This document shows positions 8,470 through 18,672 of a DNA stretch of 64,000 bases, in pieces (within the stretch, counting starts at the first letter, position 1; each line of letters starts with the position of its first letter). Origin of the DNA: JBDHWI01 sp964590135 (GTDB taxonomy: Bacteria; Chloroflexota; Anaerolineae; J036; Brachytrichaceae); NCBI GenBank assembly GCA_964590135.1, contig CAZPVX010000015.1, positions 51,078 through 115,077 of the forward strand, written 5' to 3'. Made by a program: the position numbers and the translations under genes. The notes under the pieces are model-generated. The model was not told the DNA's origin and searched no databases. It worked only from the letters and a program-made list of their open reading frames with translations.

Positions 8470-9530
8470 CGCCGGCGACACCGGCAAGGCAGCCGTGGCG
8501 CGTGGTGCGCGGGCCAGGCGGCGCATTCTCGCTCAAGCTCGACCGGCGCGTGCCGGTCATGTTGCTGGTCATGCTGCTAGCCACCTTCGGCATCATGGTC
8601 TGGAGCGTCGGCACGGGCGAGGTAGCCATCGCGCCGCTGGATGTGTTGCGCACCTTGCTGCGCCTGCCCACCGACAACGTGAAAGACTACGACTTCGTGG
8701 TGAACACGCTGCGCCTGCCGCGCGTGCTGGTGGCCTGGCTGGTGGGTGCAATGCTGGCGCTGGCCGGCAGCGTCATCCAAACGCTCACGCGCAACCCGCT
8801 CGCCTCACCCGACATCACCGGCGTGGCCGCCGGCGCAGGGTTGGGCGCGGTCATCATGATCGTGGCAGTGCCGATGGCGGCTGCTGTCACCCTGCCGCTC
8901 GCAGCGTTGCTGGGCGGGCTGCTCGTTGCGCTGCTGATCTATCTGCTGGCCTGGCGCAACGGCGATTCGCCGCTCAGGTTGATCCTGGTAGGCATCGGCC
9001 TGGCCAGCGTGCTGGGCGCGGCGCAGACGATCCTGCTGTTGCGCGCGCCGCCGGAGATCGCGCAGCGCGCCCTGTTTTGGCTGACCGGCAGCATCTATGC
9101 CCGCTCGTGGAACAACCTGATCGCGCTGCTGCCCTGGTGCATCGTGTTTGTGCCGCTGGTGCTGTTTCACGCCGCGCAGATGAACGCCTTTCACCTCGGC
9201 GATGACGTGGCGCGCGGCCTGGGCGTCCACATGCAGGCGCAGCGCGGACTGTTGCTGCTGGCAGCAGTCGGGTTGACGGCGGCGGCCATCAGTCAGGTCG
9301 GCGCGCTTGGCTTCGTCGGCCTGATCGCGCCGCACCTCAGCCGGCGCTTGGTCGGACCCGGCCACGAGGGCAACCTCTGCATCAGCGCCATGATTGGCGG
9401 GCTGCTGGTCGTCGCCAGCGACTTCATTGGCCGCGTGGCGCTTTCGCCGGCAGAAATTCCAGCCGGCATCATCACAGCGCTCATCGGCGCGCCATTCTTC
9501 GTTTATCTGCTGTGGCGTCAAAGCCGCTAG
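8466..9530 (+). CDS. FecCD-family iron-complex ABC transporter permease 2
   Basis: A 354-residue second permease. A basic cytoplasmic N-terminus (about 30 residues) precedes the first membrane helix. Family motifs are 'LRLPRVLVAWLVGAMLALAG', 'QTLTRNPLASPDITGVAAG', 'FWLTGSIYARSW' and 'GALGFVGLIAPHLSRRLVG'. It shares general but not close identity with permease 1, consistent with an ancient FecC/FecD-type duplication. The start codon overlaps the preceding stop (ATGA at 8466-8469), indicating translational coupling and fixed stoichiometry. Confidence 0.93.
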   Translation: MTPATPARQPWRVVRGPGGAFSLKLDRRVPVMLLVMLLATFGIMVWSVGTGEVAIAPLDVLRTLLRLPTDNVKDYDFVVNTLRLPRVLVAWLVGAMLALAGSVIQTLTRNPLASPDITGVAAGAGLGAVIMIVAVPMAAAVTLPLAALLGGLLVALLIYLLAWRNGDSPLRLILVGIGLASVLGAAQTILLLRAPPEIAQRALFWLTGSIYARSWNNLIALLPWCIVFVPLVLFHAAQMNAFHLGDDVARGLGVHMQAQRGLLLLAAVGLTAAAISQVGALGFVGLIAPHLSRRLVGPGHEGNLCISAMIGGLLVVASDFIGRVALSPAEIPAGIITALIGAPFFVYLLWRQSR

Positions 9531-9547
9531 CCGCAATTCGTTCGAAC

Positions 9548-10321
<774 letters not shown>

Positions 10322-10322
10322 G

Positions 10323-11273
10323 CTATCTCACCAGCGCCGGCCGGCCGGCCCGAATCAACACCGGCAACAGCGCCGCTTCTCGCACACCTTCGTGAGCCAG
10401 CGTCACCCGCAAGATACCCGTGCGATTAGCCGCGCCGCGAAATCCATCGAACACGAAGTTGCCGAGGCTCCACGCAATCACGCCGTTGCCACGGCGCTCG
10501 ACTGATTGCAGCACATGCGAGTGCGCGCCGAGGACGAGCGATGCGCCGGCGTCGATTGCCGCCTGCGCGATGCCGCGCTGCACGGCATTCACCTTGCGGC
10601 TGCCCTCTGTGCCGGCGTGCATCATCACGATCACCACATCGGCTTGTGATTTTGCGCCGGCCACATCCGCCGCGATGTCTTCTGACACGCCCCACGCCAC
10701 GCCGGCACGATCGCTGGTCGCCTCCCACGCGCTGCGGCGGTAGCTGCCCTCTGCGCCGGTGTTGACGCAGCCAAGAAACGCCAGCCGCAACCCCTTCACC
10801 TCGATGAGGGCAGGCTGATGCGCCTGCGCGCGATTCAAGCCGGCGCCCACGTGCCGCACGCCGGCGCCATCCAATAGTTGCATCGTCGAGGCCAGCGCGC
10901 CCGCACCGTAGTCGAGGCTGTGGTTGTTGGCAAGCGTCACCAGATCGAAGCCGGCAGCGGCAAGGCTGGCTGCCGCCACCGGCGGTGCAAGGAAGGTGTA
11001 GGATTTGCGCGCGCGTGTGCCGCCGGCGGCGATGGCGCATTCGAGGTTGCCGACAGTGACATCGGCCGCGCGCAGCACCTCGATGACGCCGGCGAAAGGC
11101 GAATCGTTGGAGTCGCGTTGCAGAGCGCGACCGATTGAGCGCGCCAGCATCAGGTCGCCTGTCGCTGCCAGCGTGATGGCAGCGCTGGGTTGTGCCACAG
11201 CGCATCGCCGGCGCATCAGCATGCCCGCAAGCAGGGCGATGCTCATTTTGCCAAACGATCTGCGACTGACCAT
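10323..11273 (-). CDS. CapA/PgsA-type metallophosphoesterase, Tat-exported
   Basis: A 316-residue protein. The N-terminus 'SRRSFGKM' followed by a hydrophobic stretch is a good twin-arginine (Tat) signal, so it is probably exported folded. The CapA fold motifs are all present: 'ATGDLMLAR', 'VGNLECAIA', 'TLANNHSLDYG', 'LGAHSHVLQ' and 'WSLGNFVFD', giving the Asp/Asn/His metal ligands of the calcineurin-like superfamily. The family includes poly-gamma-glutamate synthesis CapA but most members are uncharacterised hydrolases. No capBC genes are near, so a polyglutamate role is not supported. Convergent with the iron operon. Confidence 0.88.
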   Translation of the reverse strand: MVSRRSFGKMSIALLAGMLMRRRCAVAQPSAAITLAATGDLMLARSIGRALQRDSNDSPFAGVIEVLRAADVTVGNLECAIAAGGTRARKSYTFLAPPVAAASLAAAGFDLVTLANNHSLDYGAGALASTMQLLDGAGVRHVGAGLNRAQAHQPALIEVKGLRLAFLGCVNTGAEGSYRRSAWEATSDRAGVAWGVSEDIAADVAGAKSQADVVIVMMHAGTEGSRKVNAVQRGIAQAAIDAGASLVLGAHSHVLQSVERRGNGVIAWSLGNFVFDGFRGAANRTGILRVTLAHEGVREAALLPVLIRAGRPALVR

Positions 11274-11323
11274 ATTGCCAAGTATGCGCGCATCGCCGCG
11301 CGCGTGCCAGCAAAACTGCTAAT

Positions 11324-12520
11324 ATGCCGCCCATGCAGACCATCATCCGCCAAAAGCTCAACCAGGCCGTCGAGTTGCTCAACGAGCAGAACCTCGACTG
11401 CTGGATCACCTTTGTCCGCGAGACCAGCCAGACGCACGACCCGGCGCTCGACCTGCTGCTCGGTTTCGGGCTGACCTGGCAGAGCGCGCTGATCGTCACG
11501 CGCAAAGGCGAGGCCATCGCCATCGTCGGCCGCCTCGACGGCGACAATGTGCGCAAGCTCGACGCCTACGATCAGGTCATCACCTACGACACCGGCATCC
11601 GCGAGCCGCTGAACGACGTGATGAGCCGGCTGAACCCGCAGAGCATCGCGCTGAATTACTCGCTGAGCGACAGCAGCGCAGATGGGCTGACGCACGGCCT
11701 GTGGCTGCGGCTGCGCAGCCTGCTCGGCGAGCCGTATGCAGAGCGTTTCACCAGCGCCGAGGGCGTTGCGCGCCGGCTGCGCGAGCGCAAGTCGCCGGCG
11801 GAGGTCGAGCGCATCCGCAGCACGATCGCCAAGACTGAGGCGCTGTATGACATGCTGTTTGATCTGCCGTTGGCCGGCATGACCGAGCAGCAGGTGCACG
11901 CGCGCGCCGGCGAGTTCGCAGCGCAGATGCAGGTCGAGTTCGGCTGGGAGCGCATCAACTGTCCGATCGTGAACGCCGGCGATCTCTCATCCATCGGCCA
12001 TGGCATCCCCGACGCGATCGCAATCGAGCCAGGCATGATCGTGCATATCGACCTGGGCCTGCGCGACGGCGACTACTGTTCGGACCTTCAACGCGATGGC
12101 TACGTGCTGCGCGCAGGTGAGACCGCGCCGCCGGCGGAGGTGCAGCGCGCATGGCAGGCCTGCCGCAACGCGTTGGAAGCGGGGCGCGCAGCGTTGAAAG
12201 CCGGCGTGCCATGCTGGACGGTGGACAAGGCTGCGCGCGACGCGATCGTGAGCGCCGGCTACGATGAGTTCATGCACGCCTTTGGCCACCATGTGGGGCG
12301 CAAGGTGCACGACGGTGGCAGCTTGCTGGGGCCGCACTGGGAGAAGTATGGTGACCTGCCCGACCAGCGCGTGGAGCCGAACAGCGTGTATGCCATCGAG
12401 CTGGGCGTGCTGGTGCCGGGGCATGGCTATCTCGGCCTTGAGGAAAACGTGCTGGTCACGGAGGCCGGCGCGGAATACCTCAGCACGCCGCAGACGGAGT
12501 TGTGGATGATCAACTCGTGA
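11324..12520 (+). CDS. M24-family metallopeptidase (Xaa-Pro aminopeptidase-like)
   Basis: A 398-residue protein with an N-terminal creatinase-like domain (residues 1-~165) and a C-terminal pita-bread domain. The five metal ligands are visible: Asp in 'IVHIDLGLRDGDYCSD' (two Asp, 11 apart), His in 'HAFGHHVGRKVHDGG', Glu in 'YAIELGV' and Glu in 'LGLEENV'. This supports dimetal aminopeptidase activity, probably on Xaa-Pro dipeptides, though creatinase-like relatives differ in substrate. The start could also be the ATG 9 bp later. The gene is divergent from the CapA-like gene, with about 50 bp between the starts. Confidence 0.88.
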   Translation: MPPMQTIIRQKLNQAVELLNEQNLDCWITFVRETSQTHDPALDLLLGFGLTWQSALIVTRKGEAIAIVGRLDGDNVRKLDAYDQVITYDTGIREPLNDVMSRLNPQSIALNYSLSDSSADGLTHGLWLRLRSLLGEPYAERFTSAEGVARRLRERKSPAEVERIRSTIAKTEALYDMLFDLPLAGMTEQQVHARAGEFAAQMQVEFGWERINCPIVNAGDLSSIGHGIPDAIAIEPGMIVHIDLGLRDGDYCSDLQRDGYVLRAGETAPPAEVQRAWQACRNALEAGRAALKAGVPCWTVDKAARDAIVSAGYDEFMHAFGHHVGRKVHDGGSLLGPHWEKYGDLPDQRVEPNSVYAIELGVLVPGHGYLGLEENVLVTEAGAEYLSTPQTELWMINS

Positions 12521-12593
12521 GGCGCAATGAAGATCCACGATGCGCCGGCGGATGAGTTGGTTCGATGGCCGGCCCCATGTGCTGCGGCCATCC

Positions 12594-12648
12594 CCTGACA
12601 GGTTTGGACGCGCAAGAAGCATATTCTCGCGCAACCTAACCTGTCAGG
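12594..12648. repeat. Inverted repeat CCTGACAGGTT...AACCTGTCAGG
   Basis: An exact 11-bp inverted repeat with a 33-bp spacer, in the 143-bp gap between the M24 peptidase and the convergent secreted protein gene. Each arm is itself nearly palindromic (CCTG-A/T-CAGG). There is no T-run, so it is not a standard intrinsic terminator, although it could end transcription of both genes. No second copy was noticed in this window. It resembles small dispersed palindromic elements in bacterial genomes. Confidence 0.5.
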
Positions 12649-12663
12649 TTCCTGGCGACGCGC

Positions 12664-13311
12664 CTACCGCATGATCGCCGGCGTGAAAGACGCCCAGACA
12701 GGCGGCGCATAGTACGCCACGCGAATGCCGCACAACTGCACATTGGTTCCAGTTGTCAAACCCAGCAACGCGTAGGCATAGTTGCCATTGTTCACTGTTT
12801 CCGTCATCTCATCACTGATGACAAATCCGTAGCCGCCAGCGAAAACAGTGCTTGACTCAATGATTGCCAGGTCTTTTGTTTCCGTGCCGGGGTTATAGCG
12901 CGTCAGCGCCCCTGTGACGTTGCCCGTGGCTGAGTTGTCAATGTAGATCAGCCGGATGTATTTGATGACCGAGCCTTCGGGGATGTGCAACTCAGTGGTG
13001 AGGTAATCGGCGCCAGCGGTGACACGCGTGCAGCCTTTAAGGTCATAGCTGATAGTTGTCGTTGAATTGCGGGGAGTCATGGTTGCGCCGCTGACCATGT
13101 AGTAGCTGAAGGTCGCATCAGCGGCCTGCGCCGAAGTCGGGCGTTTGCCGGCGTTGCTGTCTGGTTCACCAACAGACACGCCCGTCACGGCCGGCTTTGC
13201 GCCGCTCTCCGTGCCTGGAGATGGCTCCTGCGCAAATGCCGGCTGGCTGTGCAACATACCGGCCACTGCAACGATGCTGACGATCCGAACAAATAGTTGT
13301 CTTCGAGTCAT
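12664..13311 (-). CDS. Hypothetical secreted protein with Chloroflexota-type C-terminal tail
   Basis: A 215-residue protein from ATG 13311. That start has an excellent Shine-Dalgarno (GGAGAG) and begins a signal peptide ('MTRRQLFVRIVSIVAVAG', cleavage likely after 'AFA'). Upstream in-frame codons to 13383 lack support. The double Arg makes Tat export possible. The mature part starts Pro/Ser/Ala-rich, then forms a beta-rich domain of about 140 residues with no motif I recognise ('FSYYMVSGATMTPRNST', 'GCTRVTAGADYL'). The last residues 'FTPAIMR' resemble the tail of the exported nuclease at 18673-21504 ('YMPFMAR'), which suggests a shared sorting or anchoring signal. Function unknown. Confidence 0.75.
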   Translation of the reverse strand: MTRRQLFVRIVSIVAVAGMLHSQPAFAQEPSPGTESGAKPAVTGVSVGEPDSNAGKRPTSAQAADATFSYYMVSGATMTPRNSTTTISYDLKGCTRVTAGADYLTTELHIPEGSVIKYIRLIYIDNSATGNVTGALTRYNPGTETKDLAIIESSTVFAGGYGFVISDEMTETVNNGNYAYALLGLTTGTNVQLCGIRVAYYAPPVWASFTPAIMR

Positions 13312-13395
13312 GTCTCTCCTTGCGTATGTGGCTTCGCGCGAAGCCGAAGGGGGCGCAGCGCCAACGCTGAAGCAGTGGCACAATGCGCCAGAAAA

Positions 13396-14994
13396 ATGAA
13401 CGCCATCATCTTGAACGCTCGCCTACATACTGTCAATAGCCAAAAGCCGTATGCCACCGCGCTGGCGATTGCGAATGGTCGCATCGTCGCAGTGGGCAAC
13501 GACGACGAGATCAGCGCCATCTCTCTGCCGGACGCCCAGCGCATGAACATGCACGGCGCATTCGTGCTGCCCGGCCTGATCGACTCGCACGTGCATCTGG
13601 AAGGCGCCGGCTTCGCCATGCAGCGGGTCGACGTCGACGAGGCGCCAAGCATCGACGAGGTTGTGCGCCGCGTGAAGGTGCGCGCCGCCCAAACTCCAAC
13701 TGGCGCATGGATTCAGGGTCGCGGCTGGCAGCAAGCCATCTGGGGCGGCGATTTCCCCACCGCGCAACAGCTCGACGCAGCGACGGCAAATCACCCGGTC
13801 GTGCTGGGCGCAAAAAGCGGCCACGCCCTATGGTGCAACTCGCTGGCGCTGCGCAAGGCCGGCATCACGCGCGACACCACCAACCCCCTCGGCGGTGAGA
13901 TCATGCGCGACGCACAGGGTGAGCCAACCGGCGTGCTGCTGGAAAATGCGATGGGGCTGATCGTCGACATCATCCCTGCGCCGTCGAAGCAGGAAGAGGA
14001 AGAGGCGACGCTCGTCGCGATGCGAGGCATGAACCGGGCCGGCCTGACTGCGGTGCATTGCATGGATGGCGCCGGCGGCATCGGCACCTTCAACACCTAT
14101 CTGCGCCTGCGCGAGCAAGGTCGCAGCACCCTGCGCATCGGCAAGCACCTGCCGGTCGAAGATTTGGATACAGTGATCGGCGCCGGCTTGCGCAGCGGCT
14201 TCGGAGACGAGTGGGTGCGCATCATCGGCATCAAGGTGTTCACCGACGGCGCGCTGGGGCCAAAGACAGCGTGGATGCTGGAGCCGTACGCGGAGGAGCC
14301 GAGCAACACCGGCATCGCGATCTATGACCCTGAGCAACTGGTGGAGTTCGTGCAGAAGGCGCACGGCGCCGGCCTCTCGGTCAGCACGCACGCCATCGGC
14401 GATCGCGCCAACCGCGCGATGCTGGATGCGCTGGAACTGGCCAGCAAGGAACAAAGCGCGCAAACGCTTGCCTCTTCTCCGCGCTTGCGCGACCGCATCG
14501 AACATGCGCAGATCGTCCATCCCGACGATTTCGCGCGCTTTGGACAACTCGGTCTGATCGCGGCAGTGCAGCCGATTCACGCCACACAGGACATGTTCAT
14601 GGCGGATCGTTACTGGGGCCGGCGCAGCGAATATGCCTACGCCTTTCGCGCCCTGCTGAATGCCGGCGCGCGGCTGGCACTGGGCAGCGATGCGCCGGTA
14701 GAGACGTTCAACCCGCTGGCAGGCATCCATGCGGCGGTAACGCGACAGCGGCGCGATGGCACGCCCGCCGGCGGCTGGTATCCCGCGCAGCGGCTGACGA
14801 TCGAGGAGGCCATTCACGGCTACACGCTCGGCGCAGCCTACGCCGGCTACATGGAACGCGATTGCGGCTCGCTCGAAGCCGGCAAGCTGGCCGACCTGAC
14901 TGTGCTGTCACACGACATCACCAAGATTCCGCCCGAAGACATCTTGGATGTAAAAATAGAGCGAGTCATGCTGGGTGGAGATTGGATCGTGTAA
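13396..14994 (+). CDS. YtcJ-type metal-dependent amidohydrolase
   Basis: A 532-residue protein from ATG 13396. The in-frame extension back to 13297 runs over the divergent gene's signal peptide and is rejected. Typical features are the N-terminal 'ILNARLHTVN', 'ALAIANGRIVAVG', the metal-binding 'PGLIDSHVHLEGAG' (HxH), 'STHAIGDRANR', 'RIEHAQIVHPDD' and the late Asp in 'LALGSDAPVET'. The C-terminal 'GSLEAGKLADLTVLSHD' closes the composite beta domain. This branch (amidohydrolase 3/YtcJ, LAF3-like) has few characterised members, so the substrate is unknown. A single-gene unit, divergent from the secreted protein gene. Confidence 0.88.
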   Translation: MNAIILNARLHTVNSQKPYATALAIANGRIVAVGNDDEISAISLPDAQRMNMHGAFVLPGLIDSHVHLEGAGFAMQRVDVDEAPSIDEVVRRVKVRAAQTPTGAWIQGRGWQQAIWGGDFPTAQQLDAATANHPVVLGAKSGHALWCNSLALRKAGITRDTTNPLGGEIMRDAQGEPTGVLLENAMGLIVDIIPAPSKQEEEEATLVAMRGMNRAGLTAVHCMDGAGGIGTFNTYLRLREQGRSTLRIGKHLPVEDLDTVIGAGLRSGFGDEWVRIIGIKVFTDGALGPKTAWMLEPYAEEPSNTGIAIYDPEQLVEFVQKAHGAGLSVSTHAIGDRANRAMLDALELASKEQSAQTLASSPRLRDRIEHAQIVHPDDFARFGQLGLIAAVQPIHATQDMFMADRYWGRRSEYAYAFRALLNAGARLALGSDAPVETFNPLAGIHAAVTRQRRDGTPAGGWYPAQRLTIEEAIHGYTLGAAYAGYMERDCGSLEAGKLADLTVLSHDITKIPPEDILDVKIERVMLGGDWIV

Positions 14995-15071
14995 GGCAAG
15001 GCGCGTCTCGCATCTCTCTGCACCGGTGATGTTTCCGCCATCCTACGCATGATCATTTTGAAGGAGTAATC

Positions 15072-16544
15072 ATGAAAGCGATCTTCATCGTCCTCGACAC
15101 TGTGCGCCGCGATTATCTGGAGCCGTATGGCAACACCTGGGTGAAAACGCCCAACATCCAGCGCATCGCGCAGCGCGGCATCACCTTCGACAACCACTGG
15201 GTCGGCTCGCTGCCGTGCATGCCGGCGCGCCGCGAATTCATGACCGGCCGGCACAATTTCATCTTTCGCGGCTGGGGGCCGATCGAACCATTCGATGACA
15301 CGCTGCCGGCGGAGCTGCGCAAGCGCGACGTGTTCACGCACCTGCTCACCGACCACGATCACTACTTTGAGTTGGGCGGCGAGAACTATCACACCGCGTT
15401 CAACACATGGGATTTCTTTCGCGGCACCGAGCACGATCCCTGGGCGTCGCTGGTGGATGCGCTGGCACTGCCGCCACATCTGGGCCAACTGAGCCAGCAG
15501 AACTGGAAGAACCGCCAGTTGCAACTGCAGGAAGAGGAATTTTCGGGGCCGCGCACCGCGCAGGCAGCGGCGAAATGGCTGGATGCGAATCACGCCGCCG
15601 ACAACTGGTTTTTGCAGGTCGAGATCTTCGACCCGCATGAGCCATTCTATTGCGCCGATAAATACCGCGAGATGTATGGCGACACGTGGGATGGCCCGCT
15701 GTTCGACTGGCCGAGCTACGACATGGTGAAGGAATCGCCGGCGGCAGTCGAGCACATCCGCAAGTGTTACGCCGGCCTGCTCACCATGACCGACTTCTGG
15801 GTCGGCAAAGTGTTGGACAAGCTGGATGAACACGGCTTGTGGGACGACACGCTGGTCGTCTTCACCACCGATCACGGCACGATGCTGGCCGAGCATGATT
15901 ACTGGATGAAGAACTTCATGCCGATGTACAACGAGATCGTGCGCATCCCGCTGATCGCGCATTTGCCCGGCGGTGAAAAGGCCGGCACACGCTGCAGCGC
16001 GCTCACGCAAACCATCGACCTGATGCCGACCTTTCTCGATTATTTCGGCTGCCCGCTGCCGCCGCACGTGCATGGCAAATCATTGCGCGATGCGATTCAC
16101 GGCCGCCCCATCCACGAAGATGTGATCTTCGGCTATTTCGGCATGGCGATGAACATCACGGATGGCAGGCATGTCTACATGCGCAACCCGGTGAACGACG
16201 ACGCCGGCCCGCTCTACGCCTACACCGCCATGCCGACCGGCGGGTTGAACCGCTGGTATCCGCGCGAGACATACGATCGCGTGGAGATGGGGCGCTACTT
16301 CACGCACACCTACAACCTGCCGCTCTACAAAATCCCCGCGCAGGGCAGCGCGCCGCGCGCAAAAGATGGCGAGCCGGCGCTGATCAATCGCCACCAGATC
16401 TTCGATATCGTCGCCGATCCGCTGCAAGTTTCGCCGTTGAGCGACGCGGCGCTGGAGACGCGCTTCGTGGCGCGCATTGCCGCGCACCTGCAGGCGTGCG
16501 AGGCGCCGGCGGAGCAGTTTGCGCGGCTGGGGATTGGACAATAG
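15072..16544 (+). CDS. Sulfatase/arylsulfatase family enzyme (formylglycine type)
   Basis: A 490-residue protein with no signal peptide, so it is probably cytoplasmic. The formylglycine-forming motif C-x-P-x-R is present as 'CMPAR' near residue 49, in 'SLPCMPARREFMTGRHNF'. The N-terminal metal site is 'IFIVLDTVRRDYLEPYG', and the second half of the site is 'VFTTDHGTMLAEHDYW'. An anaerobic or FGE-type maturase would be needed and is not in this window. A strong Shine-Dalgarno AAGGAG sits 6 bp before the ATG. The substrate (aryl or sugar sulfate, or a phosphonate ester as in some relatives) cannot be told. Confidence 0.9.
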   Translation: MKAIFIVLDTVRRDYLEPYGNTWVKTPNIQRIAQRGITFDNHWVGSLPCMPARREFMTGRHNFIFRGWGPIEPFDDTLPAELRKRDVFTHLLTDHDHYFELGGENYHTAFNTWDFFRGTEHDPWASLVDALALPPHLGQLSQQNWKNRQLQLQEEEFSGPRTAQAAAKWLDANHAADNWFLQVEIFDPHEPFYCADKYREMYGDTWDGPLFDWPSYDMVKESPAAVEHIRKCYAGLLTMTDFWVGKVLDKLDEHGLWDDTLVVFTTDHGTMLAEHDYWMKNFMPMYNEIVRIPLIAHLPGGEKAGTRCSALTQTIDLMPTFLDYFGCPLPPHVHGKSLRDAIHGRPIHEDVIFGYFGMAMNITDGRHVYMRNPVNDDAGPLYAYTAMPTGGLNRWYPRETYDRVEMGRYFTHTYNLPLYKIPAQGSAPRAKDGEPALINRHQIFDIVADPLQVSPLSDAALETRFVARIAAHLQACEAPAEQFARLGIGQ

Positions 16545-16547
16545 CGA

Positions 16548-17573
16548 TCAGGCAAGCCGGCGCACCTCTCGCCCGGAGCGAATCACTTTCTCATACAAAA
16601 ATTCGCGCCGGTACGCCTGCATCCCCAGCCGCGCGTAGAACTGCGGTGATTGGGTGAAGCTTTCCGCATCAGTATCCAGGATGATGCGGCGCAAGCCGGC
16701 GCGCCAGAAGGCAGCGAACGCTGTGAGCATCAGCGCCTGCCCGATGCCGCGCCGGCGATATTGCGGACGGACGAAGACGCTGCCGACGCGGCCGGTGTCG
16801 GCGCGCTCCACCAGTCTGGCGTTGCACAAGATACCGCCGGCCACCGCATCGCCATCCAGCGCCATGAAGCAGAACCCGGGCGCATTGGAGTAACTCTCGT
16901 CTTCGGGCATTTCCTCTGCCGGCGCGAATTCTGGCTGCGGCGCTGTGGGCAAAGGCGCTGTAATCACGCCCCAGTGATCGGCATACGCCTCGTCCATGGC
17001 CGGGCCGAGGTGATCCCAATCGTCGTCCAAGTCGATGGGATGGAGCGTGATGCCGGCGGGGATCACTGGCACTGGCGGCGACTGCATGTCAATCGCGAAA
17101 TGGGTCCACTCGCGCACCTGGCTGAAGCCGGCGCGGCGGTAGAGCCGGCCGGCGCGCTGTTCATCTTCAAACAGGTTGGCCTGCAACACGACCTTCACGC
17201 CGGCCGGCGCCGCTTGCATCAGCGACCTCATGCGTTGCTCGCCCCATGCCAGCAGTTGCGCCCCGATCCCATGCCCCCAGTGCGCCGGCTGCACTGCACC
17301 GCCCAGCTCGTAGATGATGCCTTGCTCGCGGTTGGCGACATAGGCAAAGCCGGCGATCTGCCCTTGCGCGGTGACAGCCACGACTTTCGTATTCGCCGGC
17401 GGCACATAGCGCATCAAGCGCACCTGACCATGCGCGTCCAATGCCGCGCGGGAGAGGCCCAACACCTGCTGCCCTTCGGCATTGACCACGTCCACGACTT
17501 GCGCGGCGTCAGCGGGTTGATAAGGGCGAAGAGAATAAGTCATATCTCCTGGTGGAATTTTCAGATCGCTCAT
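16548..17573 (-). CDS. Tandem-GNAT N-acetyltransferase
   Basis: A 341-residue protein with two GNAT domains. The first (about residues 12-160) has 'IIYELGGAVQPAHWGHGIGAQLL'. The second (about 175-330) has the clear acetyl-CoA pyrophosphate loop 'VFVRPQYRRRGIGQALM' and 'ILDTDAESFTQSPQFYARLGM'. Only the second has the full Q/RxxGxG/A motif, so the first may be structural. Double-GNAT proteins include mycothiol synthase, but the residues for that assignment cannot be checked here. An alternative start is ATG 17540 (MTYSLRP). The acyl acceptor is unknown. Confidence 0.82.
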   Translation of the reverse strand: MSDLKIPPGDMTYSLRPYQPADAAQVVDVVNAEGQQVLGLSRAALDAHGQVRLMRYVPPANTKVVAVTAQGQIAGFAYVANREQGIIYELGGAVQPAHWGHGIGAQLLAWGEQRMRSLMQAAPAGVKVVLQANLFEDEQRAGRLYRRAGFSQVREWTHFAIDMQSPPVPVIPAGITLHPIDLDDDWDHLGPAMDEAYADHWGVITAPLPTAPQPEFAPAEEMPEDESYSNAPGFCFMALDGDAVAGGILCNARLVERADTGRVGSVFVRPQYRRRGIGQALMLTAFAAFWRAGLRRIILDTDAESFTQSPQFYARLGMQAYRREFLYEKVIRSGREVRRLA

Positions 17574-17681
17574 AGAGACTACAACATCGAATAGAACGGC
17601 GCTTTGTCATCAAGTGCATCCAAGCATAGATGAATGGACTTGCTTTGCATGCTTTGTCACGCTTCATGGTTCAATAGCCCC

Positions 17682-18599
17682 ATGCAAACACGAAAACTGG
17701 GTTACACCGATTTGCACCTCAGCGTCGTCGGCCTGGGCGCGTGGGCCATGGGCGGCGCGGGCTACAAGTTTAGCTGGGGACAGCAGGACGACAACGATTC
17801 AATTGCCACGATTCACCGCGCCATCGAACTGGGCGTGAACTGGGTGGACACTGCTGCAATCTACGGCCTCGGCCACAGCGAGGAAGTGCTGGGCAAGGCG
17901 CTGAAGCAACTGGGCGCGCGCCGCCGGCCGCTGATTGCCACCAAGTGCGGCCGGCGCTGGGACGCTGCCGGCGTGCCCTTCGGCAAGCTCAAGGCCGACA
18001 GCGTGCGCGAGGAGATCGACAACAGCCAAATGCACTGGCCGCAGCCCGACGAGGACATCGAAGAGGCGTGGGGCGTGATGGCCGACGCGGTGAAGGCCGG
18101 CAAGCTGCGCTATATCGGCGTGTGCAACTACAACGTCACGCAACTCAAGCGCGTGCAGGTCATCCACCCGGTCGCATCGTTGCAACCGCCCTACTCCATG
18201 CTCGTGCGCGGCGTGGAAGACGAGTTGCTCGGCTTCTGCGCGGCCAACAACATCGGCGTGGTGAGCTATAGCCCAATGCAGAAGGGCATCCTGACCGACA
18301 AGTTCACCCGCGAATGGGTGGCGACGCTGAGCAAAGACGATCATCGCTCACAACTCGACGCGCGCTTTCAGGAGCCGGAGTTGAGCAAGAACCTCGCATT
18401 GGTCGAAGGGCTGAGACCGATCGCAAAGGCCGCCGGCCTCACGGTGGCGCAACTCGCCATCGCATGGATTCTGCGCCGGCCCGAAGTGACCAGCGCCATC
18501 GTCGGCTCGCGCCGGCCAGCCCAGATCGAGGAGACCGTCGCCGCCGGCGATGTATCACTCACGCCGGATCACATTGCCGCAGTGAACGCGCTGCTGTGA
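17682..18599 (+). CDS. Aldo/keto reductase
   Basis: A 305-residue protein from ATG 17682. An in-frame ATG at 17634 would add a non-conserved leader. The AKR fold is clear: 'MQTRKLGYTDLHLSVVGLGAW', here split at 'TDLHLSVVGLGAWAMGG', with catalytic 'DTAAIYGLGHSEEVLGKAL' (Asp and Tyr), Lys in 'LIATKCGRRW', a late NADP-binding 'AIVGSRRPAQIEETVAA', and 'YSPMQKGILT'. It reduces aldehydes or ketones with NADPH. The substrate is unknown. A loop of about 15 residues after 'TKCGRRW' is short compared with voltage-channel-type AKRs. Confidence 0.9.
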   Translation: MQTRKLGYTDLHLSVVGLGAWAMGGAGYKFSWGQQDDNDSIATIHRAIELGVNWVDTAAIYGLGHSEEVLGKALKQLGARRRPLIATKCGRRWDAAGVPFGKLKADSVREEIDNSQMHWPQPDEDIEEAWGVMADAVKAGKLRYIGVCNYNVTQLKRVQVIHPVASLQPPYSMLVRGVEDELLGFCAANNIGVVSYSPMQKGILTDKFTREWVATLSKDDHRSQLDARFQEPELSKNLALVEGLRPIAKAAGLTVAQLAIAWILRRPEVTSAIVGSRRPAQIEETVAAGDVSLTPDHIAAVNALL

Positions 18600-18672
18600 G
18601 CATGCAGCAGCATCCGCCCTCTCCGCTATTGCGGTGCATGGCGGATGCTGCCGCAAACAAGTTCTGCGCCAC